This document shows, piece after piece, positions 21,179 through 31,867 of a DNA stretch of 64,000 nt (within the stretch, counting starts at the first letter, position 1; the number at the start of each line of letters is the position of its first letter). Made by a program: the position numbers and the translations under genes. Origin of the DNA: Neurospora crassa OR74A (Eukaryota; Ascomycota; Sordariomycetes; Sordariales; Sordariaceae); assembly GCF_000182925.2 (NCBI RefSeq), contig NC_026504.1:2790001-2854000 (forward strand), given 5' to 3'. The notes beneath the pieces were generated by a model that made no database searches, had not been told where the DNA came from, and worked only from the letters and a program-made list of their open reading frames with translations.

Positions 21179-24100
21179 ATGACGCCTGACCGAGATAGGA
21201 GTCCTTCACCCGACATACCTTTCTTCTTGGATGATTCTGATCATCATCCAAGCTTCCCGCTTCGTGAACTGCTACATCAAGCTGTACTGCCGGCCGGCAC
21301 CAATTCGTCAACCACCACTCGAGGGCAGCCGACGCCAACCTCGTCGCACTCTTCACAAGACTTTGAAGTCTCACTCATTGGCTCGACACAAGATCGGGAT
21401 CGCGTTAATACGTTGCCTGGGCGGGACGAGCCCGTCCAGACCTTACCTGGCAATGCCCATGGACTACTCCAGCAACTTCACTTACACGAGGAGACGGGTG
21501 GCGACAACGCAGATAGCGACAACGATAGCACACCAAGCGAGCCCGTATCTGAAGAATTCATGACCACAAGACAACCTTCCCTTCTCTCCGTAGCGCCGGG
21601 GCGAGACAGTCCCTCCTACGGAGCCATAACCTCCGCGCCAGCCCGGGCGACCAGTGCTCCCCAATCCGAAGGGGGCGAACCATCCGCTCGCGCCGAGTCC
21701 CGCTCCGAAAGCAGTGCTCGGTTTCGAACAGGTCATGATCCAACCGGCAGGAGCTCGACGGGGGACAGCTGCGATGGATCTGTGGGAAGATCGTCCGAGC
21801 GACTTTCCTTGTCGCTGCAGAAATCTGGCGAATGGGGTGGCTCAATGACAATGCGAGGAATCGAGGGTCGTTTTGAAGCCGAGGTACCGCTCGAAGGAGA
21901 GTCTTTGCTGGACCATATCGATGAGTTGAACGAGTTCGATGAAACTGAGGAGGACCCGGCCGACAACTCTCCCTACGCACAAGTACGGGCTTCAGTTGCG
22001 CCCACTGACAATACGACACTTTCCATCAACACTCCACGAATGTGGACCTTGGCCGTGCTATTTTCTATTATCGGATCTTCCACCAACTTGTTCTTCTCGT
22101 TGAGATACCCCAGTGTTGCCATCACGCCTGTCATCGCACTCCTATCAACCCATCCCCTTGGTCTCATGTGGGACTTCTTCCTCAAACGAGCGGACGACCC
22201 CCCAGAAGAGTATGTTGATGGATGTCGGACAGATAGTGCCAATATCCCGGTTGACCACCCGACCGATGAGCAACCACGTGTTTTTGTTCCCTGGGAAAAA
22301 AGAAGCAAGCTCGACCAGCTGCGACTATGGCTCGCTCAGGGTCGCTGGAACGAGAAGGAACATAGTTGCGTCTATGTCAGCAGCAATGTCTCCTTCGGCT
22401 TTGCCTTTGCGACGGATGTTATCGTTGAGCAAACCCAGTTTTACAAGCAGGATGCCCCGATACTCTACCAGATTCTCCTCACCCTCTCTACTCAAATTAT
22501 GGGCTACACCTTCGCCGGGCTCACACGGGGATTCCTTGTCCGGCCAAGCGGCATGATATGGCCCGGTACGCTCATGTCGGCCGCCATGTTTACTACCATT
22601 CACAAGCAGGAGAACCACGTGGCGAATGGGTGGAAGATGACTAGATGGAAGTTCTTCATGGTCGTGTTCCTCGCTGGCTTTCTCTTCTACTTTGTACCCG
22701 GCCTTTTGTTCCCCGCATTGAGCTATTTCAACGTCATCACCTGGTTTGCTCCCAAGAATGTTGTTGTTGCCAATCTCTTTGGTGTCGTGTCTGGCTTGGG
22801 ATTATTTCCCATGACATTTGACTGGGCCCAGATTGCCTATATCGGATCGCCTCTTCTAACACCATTTTGGGCAGCCATGAACGTGGTTGGCGGTCTTGTC
22901 GTGGTCATGTGGATTATTGCCCCTATCGCATACTACAGCAACTGGCTTTACTCCTCATATATGCCGATATTATCAGCAGCCGTTTTCGACAACACAGGCC
23001 AGGTATATGATGTCAGCAGGATCCTTACGGAGGATTTTGTTTTCGATCGCGAAGCCTATTCGAAGTATAGCAGAGTCTTCCTCCCCATCACCTATGTCCT
23101 CGGCTATGCCGTTCAATTTGCCGGCCTGGCCTCTCTACTTACACATACCATATGTTGGCACGGCAGAGACATTTGGGCTCAGTGGAAGCAAACCCTGGGC
23201 GAGATGCATGGTGCCGAGCCCAAGGGCTCGTATGAGCCGGTTGCAGTGTCGACCGAGGGGCTCAGTCGGACTTGGAGTCGGTTGAGCTCAAGATCAAGCT
23301 TTACTAGGTCTAATTCGAGCACGGAGAATATTATGAATAGGGAAGACGTACATAACCGGCTGATGAGGAGGTACAAGGATGCACCCATGTCGTGGTATCT
23401 CATCACTTGCATATTAATGCTGGCTATCGGTATCTTTGTCGTTGAATAGTAGGTCGGGATTCCCCGCGCACATGGTACATATCGATCTAACCCTGTCCAT
23501 AGCTACCCAGTTCACCTGCCTTGGTACGGCTTGCTCCTCGCTCTCGGAATCTGCAGCATCCTCTTCATCCCTATCGGCATCATCATGGCAGTCACCAACC
23601 AGCACAGCAGCATTTACCTGATCTGCCAGCTCGTTGCTGGCGCCGTCTTTCCCGGCCGACCCGTCGCGAACATGGTCTTTGTGACTTACGGATACATCTC
23701 CTCGGCGCAGGGCATCAAGTTCGCTGCCGATCTCAAACTAGGCCACTACATGAAGATACCACCCCGGATCCTCTTCTCAGTTCAGATGGTAGCGACCATC
23801 GTCTCCTCGCTCACGCAGATCGGCGTCCTCAACTGGATGTTCAAGAACGTCCCCGGCCTTTGCACTCCAGAGGCCCTCAACGGGTTCACGTGCCCCATTG
23901 CCCGTGTGCACTTCAATGGGTCAATTCTATGGGGCGTCGTTGGCCCTAGCGAGTTCTTCGGCCCCGGGGCAACCTACCGACCGCTCGTTTGGGCGTTCGC
24001 AGTCGGAGCCGTCCTACCCATTCCGCTGTGGCTGTACGCACGCAAGAGGAAGGATAGTATTGTGCGGAAACTCAACCTTCCCGTTCTCTTTGGGTCGTTG

Positions 24101-24406
24101 GGCTGGATCCCGCCAGCAACAGGCTTGAACTTTTCCGTGTGGGCTCTCGTTTGCTACGTGTTCAACTACGTGATAAAGAACCGGGCGCGAGCGTGGTGGG
24201 CCAAGTACACAATGACGCTCAGCGCCGCGCTGGATTCGGGCCTGGCGTTTGGTATTGTGGTGGTGTTTTTCGGGTTCATCTATCCCGGGGTGGTCAAAGG
24301 GTTTAGTTGGTGGGGGACGGAAGTGTATAAACAAGGATGTGATTGGCAGGCTTGTGCGTATCAGGCGGTGCCGGAGGGGGGAAGGTTTGGGCCTGATGTT
24401 TGGTAG
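21179..24406 (+). CDS. OPT family oligopeptide transporter, 1057 aa
   Basis: This is a proton-coupled transporter of small peptides (or of metal-chelate/glutathione-like substrates) in a cellular membrane. Exons are 21179-23448 and 23503-24406, with a 54-bp intron (GTAGGT..TAG). The start is the first ATG (MTPDRDRSPSPD). Residues 1 to about 265 form a hydrophilic Ser/Thr/Gly-rich, acidic region. OPT signatures then follow: SPYAQVRASVAPTD (family SPYPEVR-V), GSSTNLFFSLRYPSVAIT, GLTRGFLVRPSGMIWP, FDWAQIAYIGSPLLTPFWA, GYISSAQGIKFAADLKLGHYMKIPPR (the KIPPR signature) and NFSVWALVCYVFNYVIKNR. Many hydrophobic helices are evident. A second hydrophilic loop, Ser-rich (about residues 690-730), lies between helices. 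The N-terminal part is longer than in many OPT proteins. The substrate cannot be told from sequence. Confidence 0.93.
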
Positions 24407-25754
24407 AGGAGGGTAATTCGGGCGGGCTGTTCAGGATGTGCGCCTTGAATACAATGATGACGTTATGATATGAGAATATTCACCATAAAATGGGTGTAGA
24501 TAGGAAAGACGACTTAGCAGGCAGTGTTTTGCGTGTATAGTCAAAACGGATGGACATACAAGGCGACACGAGCTCACGATATCGATGATTTATGTAGGAG
24601 CACTGGGGAAGCTCTTGGGTACGTACATGCATATTGGGATGTAGCTACAGGATAAGGTGACAAGTGACAGATATGTGAAGCTGTCTAGCTCCGATTCCTC
24701 ACTGCTTGACCTTTTACCTCATCGAAACATGCAACGGGCCCGACGTCCGGCTAATGCCTGTCTGAAGGCACTGGATCGCTTGGCAAACGGATCTCGAAGG
24801 AATCGGGACCTCCTGCAGTCGGACTGCGGGCCCGCTCCGCATGGGGAACGTCGTATGTAAAGTAATGCTCCGTCACAAGCTAAAAAGGAGCCGGTGGAAT
24901 CATTACGGCTTGGCTTGTTGTTTGGCGCCGGCTCTTCCCCCGACTTCCACTCAGTCAGTCTTGGCGGACTCGGCACCGCAACGAACCGCCCGATTGCTTC
25001 ACAACTACCGTCCTCATTTTCTGTCTTTCCCTTGCAGGTCGAAGGTCTCAGTTCTGCCCGACCCCTGATTCATTGCATTGGTCCGTGCGCATCCAGTGAA
25101 ACACACAAGAGCTCGGCAGTTTGACAGGACCCAACCAAACCCATCCAACGAACCAACCATGACATGAAGCACACTGCACGTGTTGGTTGGTTGCAGGGTC
25201 GCGGACAGCTTTACATACATACATATGTAATGAGACCCGACTTCATTTCTTCAGTTCGTACAGTATTTCTCGCCTATTCTTTGTTACTTGGATGATTTGA
25301 CTTTGTTGTTGTCTGTACTGGGTCGACCTAGTTAATGTTCAAGGCGTCGACTGATGGCGACTGTGACGTGACACAGCAGGGTCCTCCAACTCGGTTCCGT
25401 TCACGACGGGAAACCATGGGCCTACATAAAGGAACCATCAAGAACCGACAGTATATCGCACTGATATATCATGAAACGCATCAACAAAGACCCCTACGCA
25501 TAACTAGACTTACAACCTGGAGATACAACAACTTCGGCATTGACCCAATCCGCCTGTCTGGCCATCAAGGTACCCGCAAGGGTATCCTACATATCCCCAT
25601 TTACATCGTCACCTTCCGGTAAAACGCACGGTTGAGGAGAACGAGTCCGCGCAGAGTAGTATCTGCGAACACACGTGAAGGAGTGACGCGTAAGAGGTGG
25701 AAGAAGAAGCGAAGAACCGGAGGGGAATTGCTTCGCAGTTGCGCCTAACGCAAC
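24407..25754. other. Intergenic, no gene seen
   Basis: This holds the 3' flank of the OPT gene and the 5' flank of the phytase-like gene. Reading frames up to 95 codons lack recognisable content. Confidence 0.55.
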
Positions 25755-27609
25755 ATGGACCCGGCCACCAAAGGAACAACCAGAGCCTCCTCTGCCTCCA
25801 CATCCCTCTTTGGGATGGGAGGAGGCTCGCAGCATAAATACTCACCACTCGGTCGCGATGGCGATGATTCAGAGAGTCAGACTCAGCTGCTTCCCGGCGA
25901 GTCAACAGCTGAAGACTTGGACGAGGAAAGCCAACTCCAACAACAGAATAAAAAGAGGGGCTTGCTGTATCGGTTGGTATGGGGAGATCCTAACAAGATC
26001 TTTGTCAAACTCATCATGTTCCTCTTGATGGTTCCCTTGTTTAGCTACCTGGCTGCTGCTTCTCTGTGAGCTCCGTTCTGCTTCTTACCTACTCCATGTT
26101 CACGTTAAAGAGACTAACAAACTCATCAGACGAGTACTATCCCCAAATCCAGCATCATGCGACAGCCCAGAGCTTGGTTACCAATGTAACTCAGAGACAA
26201 CCCACACATGGGGTCAATACTCGCCCTTCTTCTCCGTCCCGTCGGAAATCTCCCCCTCCGTTCCCGAGGGTTGCCGCCTCACCTTTGCCCAAGTTCTTTC
26301 TCGCCACGGCGCTCGCTTCCCAACTCCCGGAAAAGCCGCCGCCATCTCCGCCGTTCTCACCAAGATCAAAACCTCCGCCACCTGGTACGCCCCCGACTTC
26401 GAGTTCATCAAAGACTACAACTATGTCCTCGGCGTCGACCACCTCACTGCCTTTGGCGAGCAAGAGATGGTCAACTCGGGCATCAAATTCTACCAACGCT
26501 ACGCTTCCCTCATCCGGGACTACACTGACCCAGAATCCCTCCCCTTTATCCGTGCCTCGGGGCAGGAGCGCGTCATTGCCTCAGCTGAGAACTTCACCAC
26601 TGGGTTCTACTCTGCCCTCCTTGCCGACAAGAACCCACCCCCTTCCTCCCTCCCGCTTCCCCGCCAGGAGATGGTCATCATCTCCGAATCGCCCACGGCC
26701 AACAACACCATGCACCACGGTCTCTGCCGCGCCTTTGAGGACTCCACCACCGGCGATGCGGCCCAGGCGACCTTTATAGCTGCCAACTTCCCGCCCATCA
26801 CCGCGCGGTTGAATGCGCAGGGTTTCAAAGGCGTCACTCTTTCCGACACGGACGTGCTCTCGCTCATGGATCTCTGCCCCTTTGACACCGTCGCTTACCC
26901 GCCCTCCTCCTCTCTCACCACCTCGTCCTCTCCCTCGGGGGGAAGCAAGCTCTCCCCCTTTTGCTCCCTTTTTACCGCTCAAGACTTTACCGTGTACGAC
27001 TACCTCCAGTCCCTCGGCAAGTTCTACGGCTACGGCCCGGGTAATTCTCTGGCTGCCACGCAGGGGGTGGGGTACGTGAACGAGCTTTTGGCTCGCCTCA
27101 CGGTTTCCCCGGTGGTGGATAACACGACCACCAATTCCACGCTGGACGGGAACGAGGACACGTTTCCGCTGAGTAGGAACAGGACGGTGTTTGCGGATTT
27201 CAGTCATGATAATGATATGATGGGGATCTTGACTGCTTTGAGAATCTTTGAGGGGGTGGATGCGGAGAAGATGATGGATAATACGACCATACCGAGAGAG
27301 TACGGGGAGACTGGCGATGATCCGGCAAATTTGAAAGAGAGGGAGGGCTTGTTCAAGGTTGGTTGGGTGGTGCCATTTGCGGCGAGGGTGTATTTTGAAA
27401 AGATGATTTGTGATGGGGATGGGAGTGGAGAGATGGTTCAGAGCGAGGAGGAACAGGACAAGGAGTTGGTGAGGATCTTGGTTAACGATAGAGTGGTTAA
27501 ACTAAATGGATGTGAGGCCGATGAGTTGGGGAGGTGTAAGTTGGATAAATTTGTAGAGAGTATGGAGTTTGCTAGGAGGGGTGGAGATTGGGACAAGTGT
27601 TTTGCTTAG
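25755..27609 (+). CDS. Histidine acid phosphatase, phytase-like, with N-terminal membrane anchor, 596 aa
   Basis: The protein belongs to the branch-2 histidine phosphatases (3-phytase/acid phosphatase) that hydrolyse phosphomonoesters such as phytate. Exons are 25755-26065 and 26130-27609, with a 64-bp intron (GTGAGC..CAG). The catalytic motif RHGARFPT follows FAQVLS near residue 155, and the proton-donor HD is in FADFSHDNDMMG. CDSPELGYQC and THTWGQYSPFFSVPSEI are typical of fungal phytases. Instead of a secretory signal at residue 1 there is a hydrophilic stretch of about 80 residues (KYSPLGRDGDDSESQTQLLPGE), followed by one hydrophobic helix (KLIMFLLMVPLFSYLAAASL). That indicates a type II membrane protein with the catalytic domain outside or in the vacuole or Golgi lumen. 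Several N-glycosylation sequons (NTT, NST, NRT) support a lumenal position. Substrate is inferred from family only. Confidence 0.92.
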
Positions 27610-28310
27610 GGTACCAGCTCGGGTAGGTGAGGGATTTGGTGTGGGCAATAAGCAGATATTGGCCTTTTTGCTCCTCATTTTCGTGATTACCTAGTAGTGC
27701 TGCGAATTACCGAAGCGGGAAACCCTGAGTTATAACAAGCCTTGCCTAGGAGACAATCTATGTCAAAGAAAATAAGAATTGTTTTCCAAACATTGATTGT
27801 CTTCCAAGCGCCTAAAAGCCAAAAGTATAGGGTATAACCAACTATACTTTAGTGGTCTTTGATACTTAGTGGCCTTATGTCAGTTCTTAAAACTACTAGG
27901 GTGAAGGCCGAAATTTGAATTTGGGAGGTCGGAATAGTTACAAAAAGTTGATCACAGATAGGAATCGAACAAAGTTCACGAGCAAGAATCAAGATAAAGA
28001 ACTATTTTATTGGCTATTTGATTACTAAGCCAATTGGTTATTTCTCATAGACATGGCTGGTTCTTTCTGTTGATAAAGGTCCCGGGGGGGGGGGGGGGGG
28101 GAGAGGCGGAGGAAGGAAGGTACATAGGAGTTTGAGACTTTGAGAAATTTCGAAATTCGGACCCGACCCGGCTCGAAAACCAAGGCTACTTACTTCCTAC
28201 TACTACATTACAGCGCTTACCCCCTATTAAAAACATACATTGTTTTTTTTAAACATTGTTGTGGTTTTTGGACAATAACCACAACGCATGTCTGGAAACA
28301 GATTTTCCCA
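27610..28310. other. AT-rich intergenic with poly-G run
   Basis: This is the 3' flank of the phosphatase gene. The stretch is AT-rich, without open frames of note, and contains a run of 18 G at 28084-28101. Confidence 0.5.
28084..28101. repeat. Poly-G tract (G18)
   Basis: Eighteen consecutive G within AT-rich DNA, followed by a purine-rich stretch. Such a run can form G-quadruplex structures and is prone to length change. Confidence 0.85.
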
Positions 28311-28810
28311 CTACGGTACCCATTGTGACGTGCAACAAGGTGGATGGACACCTCTACTGACCTTAGCAGTGTCAACAGCCTTGCTGACTATCGTAGTAAC
28401 CTGCACGCCCTGCGTCAACTGTTTTTCCCTTTTCCTTAGATCCTTTCTATTGTTCACCTTCTGAATCACCTTGGACTTCTCGTTGCCGACTAGTATTTCC
28501 TTCTGCTTCTCCTTCTTAACCTCACCCAATGGCCAAACCTTTTGGTCGGGGACGGCCTTGTTTGTATGTACGTCTTCTCCCAAGCACGTATAATTCTCAG
28601 GTTCTTATCTTTTTCTTTCCCCAGGTGCTTCTCCCAGGCAGCTCGAATTCCCAGGTCGTTCTCTATGGCGGCGACCTGATTACTGATCTGATTCTTAGAT
28701 GCTTGCTGCTTTTGTCTCTCCATCCTCGCTAGCGGTGGCCCGTGGTACGCACCGGATTGTTCGGACCAGGCGGGCTCCTTGAGGGAGATATAGTCTGTGT
28801 CCACTGACAT
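28311..28810 (-). pseudogene. Unrecognised Lys-rich coding-like region, possibly broken or mis-spliced gene
   Basis: From an ATG at 28810 a frame reads MSVDTDYISLKEPAWSEQS, then a charged helical segment (MERQKQQASKNQISNQVAAI, ENDLGIRAAWEKHLGKEKDK). It loses coding character near 28580. A second minus-strand frame, from about 28583 to 28311, continues with the same Lys-rich style (VWPLGEVKKEKQKEILVGNE, then KSKVIQKVNNRKDLRKREKQ). I see no normal-sized intron that joins the two frames, so either a frameshift has broken a gene, or these are parts of different exons. I do not recognise a family. The last in-frame segment ends at a possible donor (AAG-GTCAGT near 28359). This could be a lineage-specific gene, a relic, or chance. 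Confidence 0.3.
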
Positions 28811-29326
28811 GACCTAGCGTACGGTGTTGAGCTGGCTGGATCCCGCTGGATATTCTCTTTCAACTATTGGAAAATCAGTAATTGTTGTCGGGATAATTGC
28901 AAAGTATTGAACACCTCCAGAGATAAGGTGTACTAACGTACGGCATGTTGTCGTCCTAGATGGCAGTTAAGTAAAAAGAATTATTGGCCAATTTGAAATT
29001 GGGGAGGGAAAGAGTAAGATGAAGAAAGAGAAGTCAGGAAGGAGGAAAATCAGGGGCACTTGGTGGTTTATATCTACGAGGACAGATTTTTGTTTCTTGA
29101 TTTCTGACGTGCTGCAGAGGGGCTGGAAACTTGGTAAAGCTCTGTGTGATCTGTCCTACACCCGGATGCAATGCATTGTTTAACTTGTTCATTTTGAATA
29201 TCTTACATGATCTTTCTGGGATTCCTCGAGAGGTGCCATGTTCCGAACAAAAAGTCTGATCCCCCTGATAAACCGGATAAAGCTGATGAGATGAGGTCTT
29301 CACGTCTTGCTTGTGAATTTGACAAG

Positions 29327-29683
29327 CTAATAGTATCTTGTAGAGCAGGCGCTGCTGTTAAATTGAGGGAGAGCTTCCTTGACTGTCCTCTTCTTCAACA
29401 ATTCGAAGCAAACCTTCCGCCTTTTGTCAGATCCAATGACAAGATATAAGACACTGCCTGACGAGGTGTCCACTTGCTGGAAGGCATACAAAGCAACCTT
29501 CTCGTCAACCTTGTCTTCCCAATGTTCTCTATAAAACAGGTTCAGGGTCTGAGAAAGCGACATGATCTCAGGGTCCCTATACTCCTCTTCAGTAGAGTCC
29601 CATTGGCTTCGTTGCCCTTGAAGCGTTGAGAGGTTGGTATAGTGGCATGGCTTGCTGACCCGAGCGTGTGGCCTATGATACGA
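29327..29683 (-). CDS. Unrecognised coding-like exon, 118 codons
   Basis: The frame opens directly after a good splice acceptor (CACCCTAG, ending at 29684) and runs to a stop at 29327. It includes segments of balanced, protein-like composition: WDSTEEEYRDPEIMSLSQTL, NLFYREHWEDKVDEKVALYA and FQQVDTSSGSVLYLVIGSDK. An internal ATG (29563) could also start it, giving 78 aa. Upstream on the same strand, frames at 29.70-30.03 kb (with SHSTPSSSQTDPGMMPSKC and a Lys/Arg-rich part) could be earlier exons, but no upstream ATG is in frame and one needed intron would be very short. I recognise no family. It may be part of the same locus as the frames at 28.3-28.8 kb. Confidence 0.3.
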   Translation of the reverse strand, partial: SYHRPHARVSKPCHYTNLSTLQGQRSQWDSTEEEYRDPEIMSLSQTLNLFYREHWEDKVDEKVALYAFQQVDTSSGSVLYLVIGSDKRRKVCFELLKKRTVKEALPQFNSSACSTRYY

Positions 29684-30984
29684 CTAGGGTGAAATATATC
29701 AGCACAAGGTCAGTACAAAAAACGACCTGCAGGCACTTTGACGGCATCATCCCAGGGTCAGTTTGTGAAGAACTTGGTGTTGAATGACTAGAGACTCTAG
29801 GAGCTGCTTGTCTTTCAGCTACCTTTGGGCAATGGTTGTACTTTCTTCGTAGCACAGCATGGCTCGAATTCGCTCGGTCGTCTCGCACTTGTGAAGTCCA
29901 TCCTGTTTTTCCTGTTTTCTTCTGTCTTTTTCTTTTTTTCTCTTTTTTTCCACCGGATATGCCGTACGATGAAGGTGCGAAGCTAGAACAGTTCGACGGA
30001 TAATGCGGAAGGAAGAACCCTCATGGCTCTCCACTCCACGATCCGACTTTGGCCCGCCTGATCGGTTGGTAGTATTTCGCTTGACTGGATAAAATTACTC
30101 ATGTCTGCTACATCCAAAGGACTTATAAAGATATCGATTAACAAAAAGTAGAAAGAAAACCCGTCCCAACGGTGTTGTCAGTGGTAGTGTTCACATACGC
30201 AAATACGACAGGAAAAAAGAGAAGCAACAAGGTTGCAAGTTGGCATGCCAAGCACAACTTGTACCTGCAGGGTTTAGGGTGGCAGGAACCCGCTAAAGCT
30301 TGTCACTATCGATCACTACGGCCCGTTTGGGCTTAGATAACCGGCGGTCTTGGCTGATCTGGATGTTTGCGATCACTGATCCTTGTCGTCTTGGCCAAGT
30401 AAGTCCCGCTCAAACCACCGGCTGTGGGCAGGGAGACCCCGCTGACGCAGTGCGTTTCCTCTTCAATTCGGTGGTCGCGGAGCTACAGATCAACTTCACC
30501 ACCCTCCACTCCTCCACCATTTGCTATTCTCCTACCGGTCCGGATTCCGTATCACCCGTAGAGTACCTCTACATACACACGATTAAAGTCTCATTTTGTC
30601 TTCTTCGTGTCACATACAAACATACGAGGAATAGCAGTGCCTCAGATTCAGGTACCTGTGGTTCACACCCCCGGGACCCAGCCGCCTACGAACTCTGCGA
30701 AACGGCTGTCTTCTTCCCGCTCTTGCGCCAGCCTCTCTTTTACGACGGTTTTACCCACACTCACACACCACCTAACCCGTCAAAACGAGCGACCGCAAAA
30801 GCTATCTCCGACGTTTTTCAACTACGACGGATGCGAGCGGAGAGCCACTTACGTACGACCAACGACTCCATTGACCTCCTTGATCTCGATCCGCCCGTTC
30901 CGCCCGCTTCCTTCTCCCATTCAACTACAAACAAACGGAGAAGAAAAGAGGGACTGAGCCATCAAACCCAACTCGACCTTCACC
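29684..30984. other. Intergenic and leader region upstream of the NPFxD protein gene
   Basis: The left part may hold earlier exons of the unrecognised minus-strand locus. The right part is the 5' flank and leader of the gene at 30985. It contains a plus-strand frame (ATG 30363 and 30831, stop 30996-30998) that overlaps the main start codon out of frame and may act as an upstream reading frame if transcribed. Confidence 0.45.
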
Positions 30985-31867
30985 ATGGGGCCGGCTAGCG
31001 TTATCATCCTCTGCATCTTCCTCGCAGTGGTGGCTGCCGCCATCTTCTATGTCCTAATCTCGCGCGCCCAAGCAACACGTCTCGGGGTATGTTGTCCGTC
31101 GGGTTTCAACATCGCCTGCTCTTTCGAATCTGCGATGGCGAATTCCAATCTTTTCTATGAACGAATCATGATTGGCAACATAACTAACATCATGTTTCCA
31201 GCTCCCTCCACCACCCCTCACCTCATACATCCCTTTCTGGCCCGAGCCCTCAAACTCCCTTCCCTATGCCAACAACACCTCTTCTTCTTCCGGCGGTATT
31301 AAGGGCTGGTTCGGAAAGTTCAAGAAGAACAACAATCGCACTGCAGCTGGTGCCTACGAGCCTTCCGGTGCTAACGCTAACGCCGCCCGGAGCCGCGGCT
31401 TCGGACCCCTCGACCCAGATGAGGCATGGGATGCGCGTGTTGGACAAGAGGCTGATGGCTATGGACCTGCATACTATGAGGAGACGGAAATGCAGCCCTC
31501 TCGGCACAACAACCTTGGCGATGATACGAGCTACGGAGGAAGGAGCTACCAGATGAACCTGGCGACCAACCCCGGCAACAGTCAGCCTGGCACCGGCACT
31601 GGCACTAGCAACCCGTTCGCAGATCCCGAGGAAGAGAGAGGTAGAAGGAGAAGCCGTTCTCCTGGCCCGGCTGCGAACAAGGGCTTGAGTGTGTCTGCCC
31701 CCCAAAACCCGTTCGACGATGCTGCCGCGGATCACACCAACGTTAGCATGAGAGGCGTCAGCCCCCGTCCGATCGAGGGCACGGGAGCCTCAAAGCCGAG
31801 TGGTCACAACAATGGCGAGCCTGAGACCCCAGTGGAGAGGAGGTCTATCTTCAGAGAGGATGTATGA
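30985..31867 (+). CDS. Small single-pass membrane protein with two NPFxD endocytic motifs, 255 aa
   Basis: Exons are 30985-31086 and 31202-31867, with a 115-bp intron (GTATGT..CAG). The ATG has an excellent context (CACCATGG). Residues 1-30 form one hydrophobic helix (VIILCIFLAVVAAAIFYVLI) that serves as anchor, with a short outside part and a cytoplasmic tail rich in Gly, Asn, Pro and charged residues. The tail has PPPPLTSYIPFWPEP near the membrane, a basic WFGKFKKNNN patch, and two NPFxD sequences: NPFAD at residues 171-175 and NPFDD at 203-207. NPF motifs bind EH domains, and NPFxD is the endocytic signal read by the SHD1 domain of Sla1. I do not recognise a named family, although proteins of this shape are conserved among filamentous ascomycetes. 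A role as cargo or regulator of endocytosis is inferred. Confidence 0.8.

Noticed and set aside
30300-30984. 232-codon plus-strand open frame as a separate protein
   Set aside because: It begins without an ATG, has low-complexity composition, overlaps the next gene out of frame and shows no domain; better seen as leader sequence.
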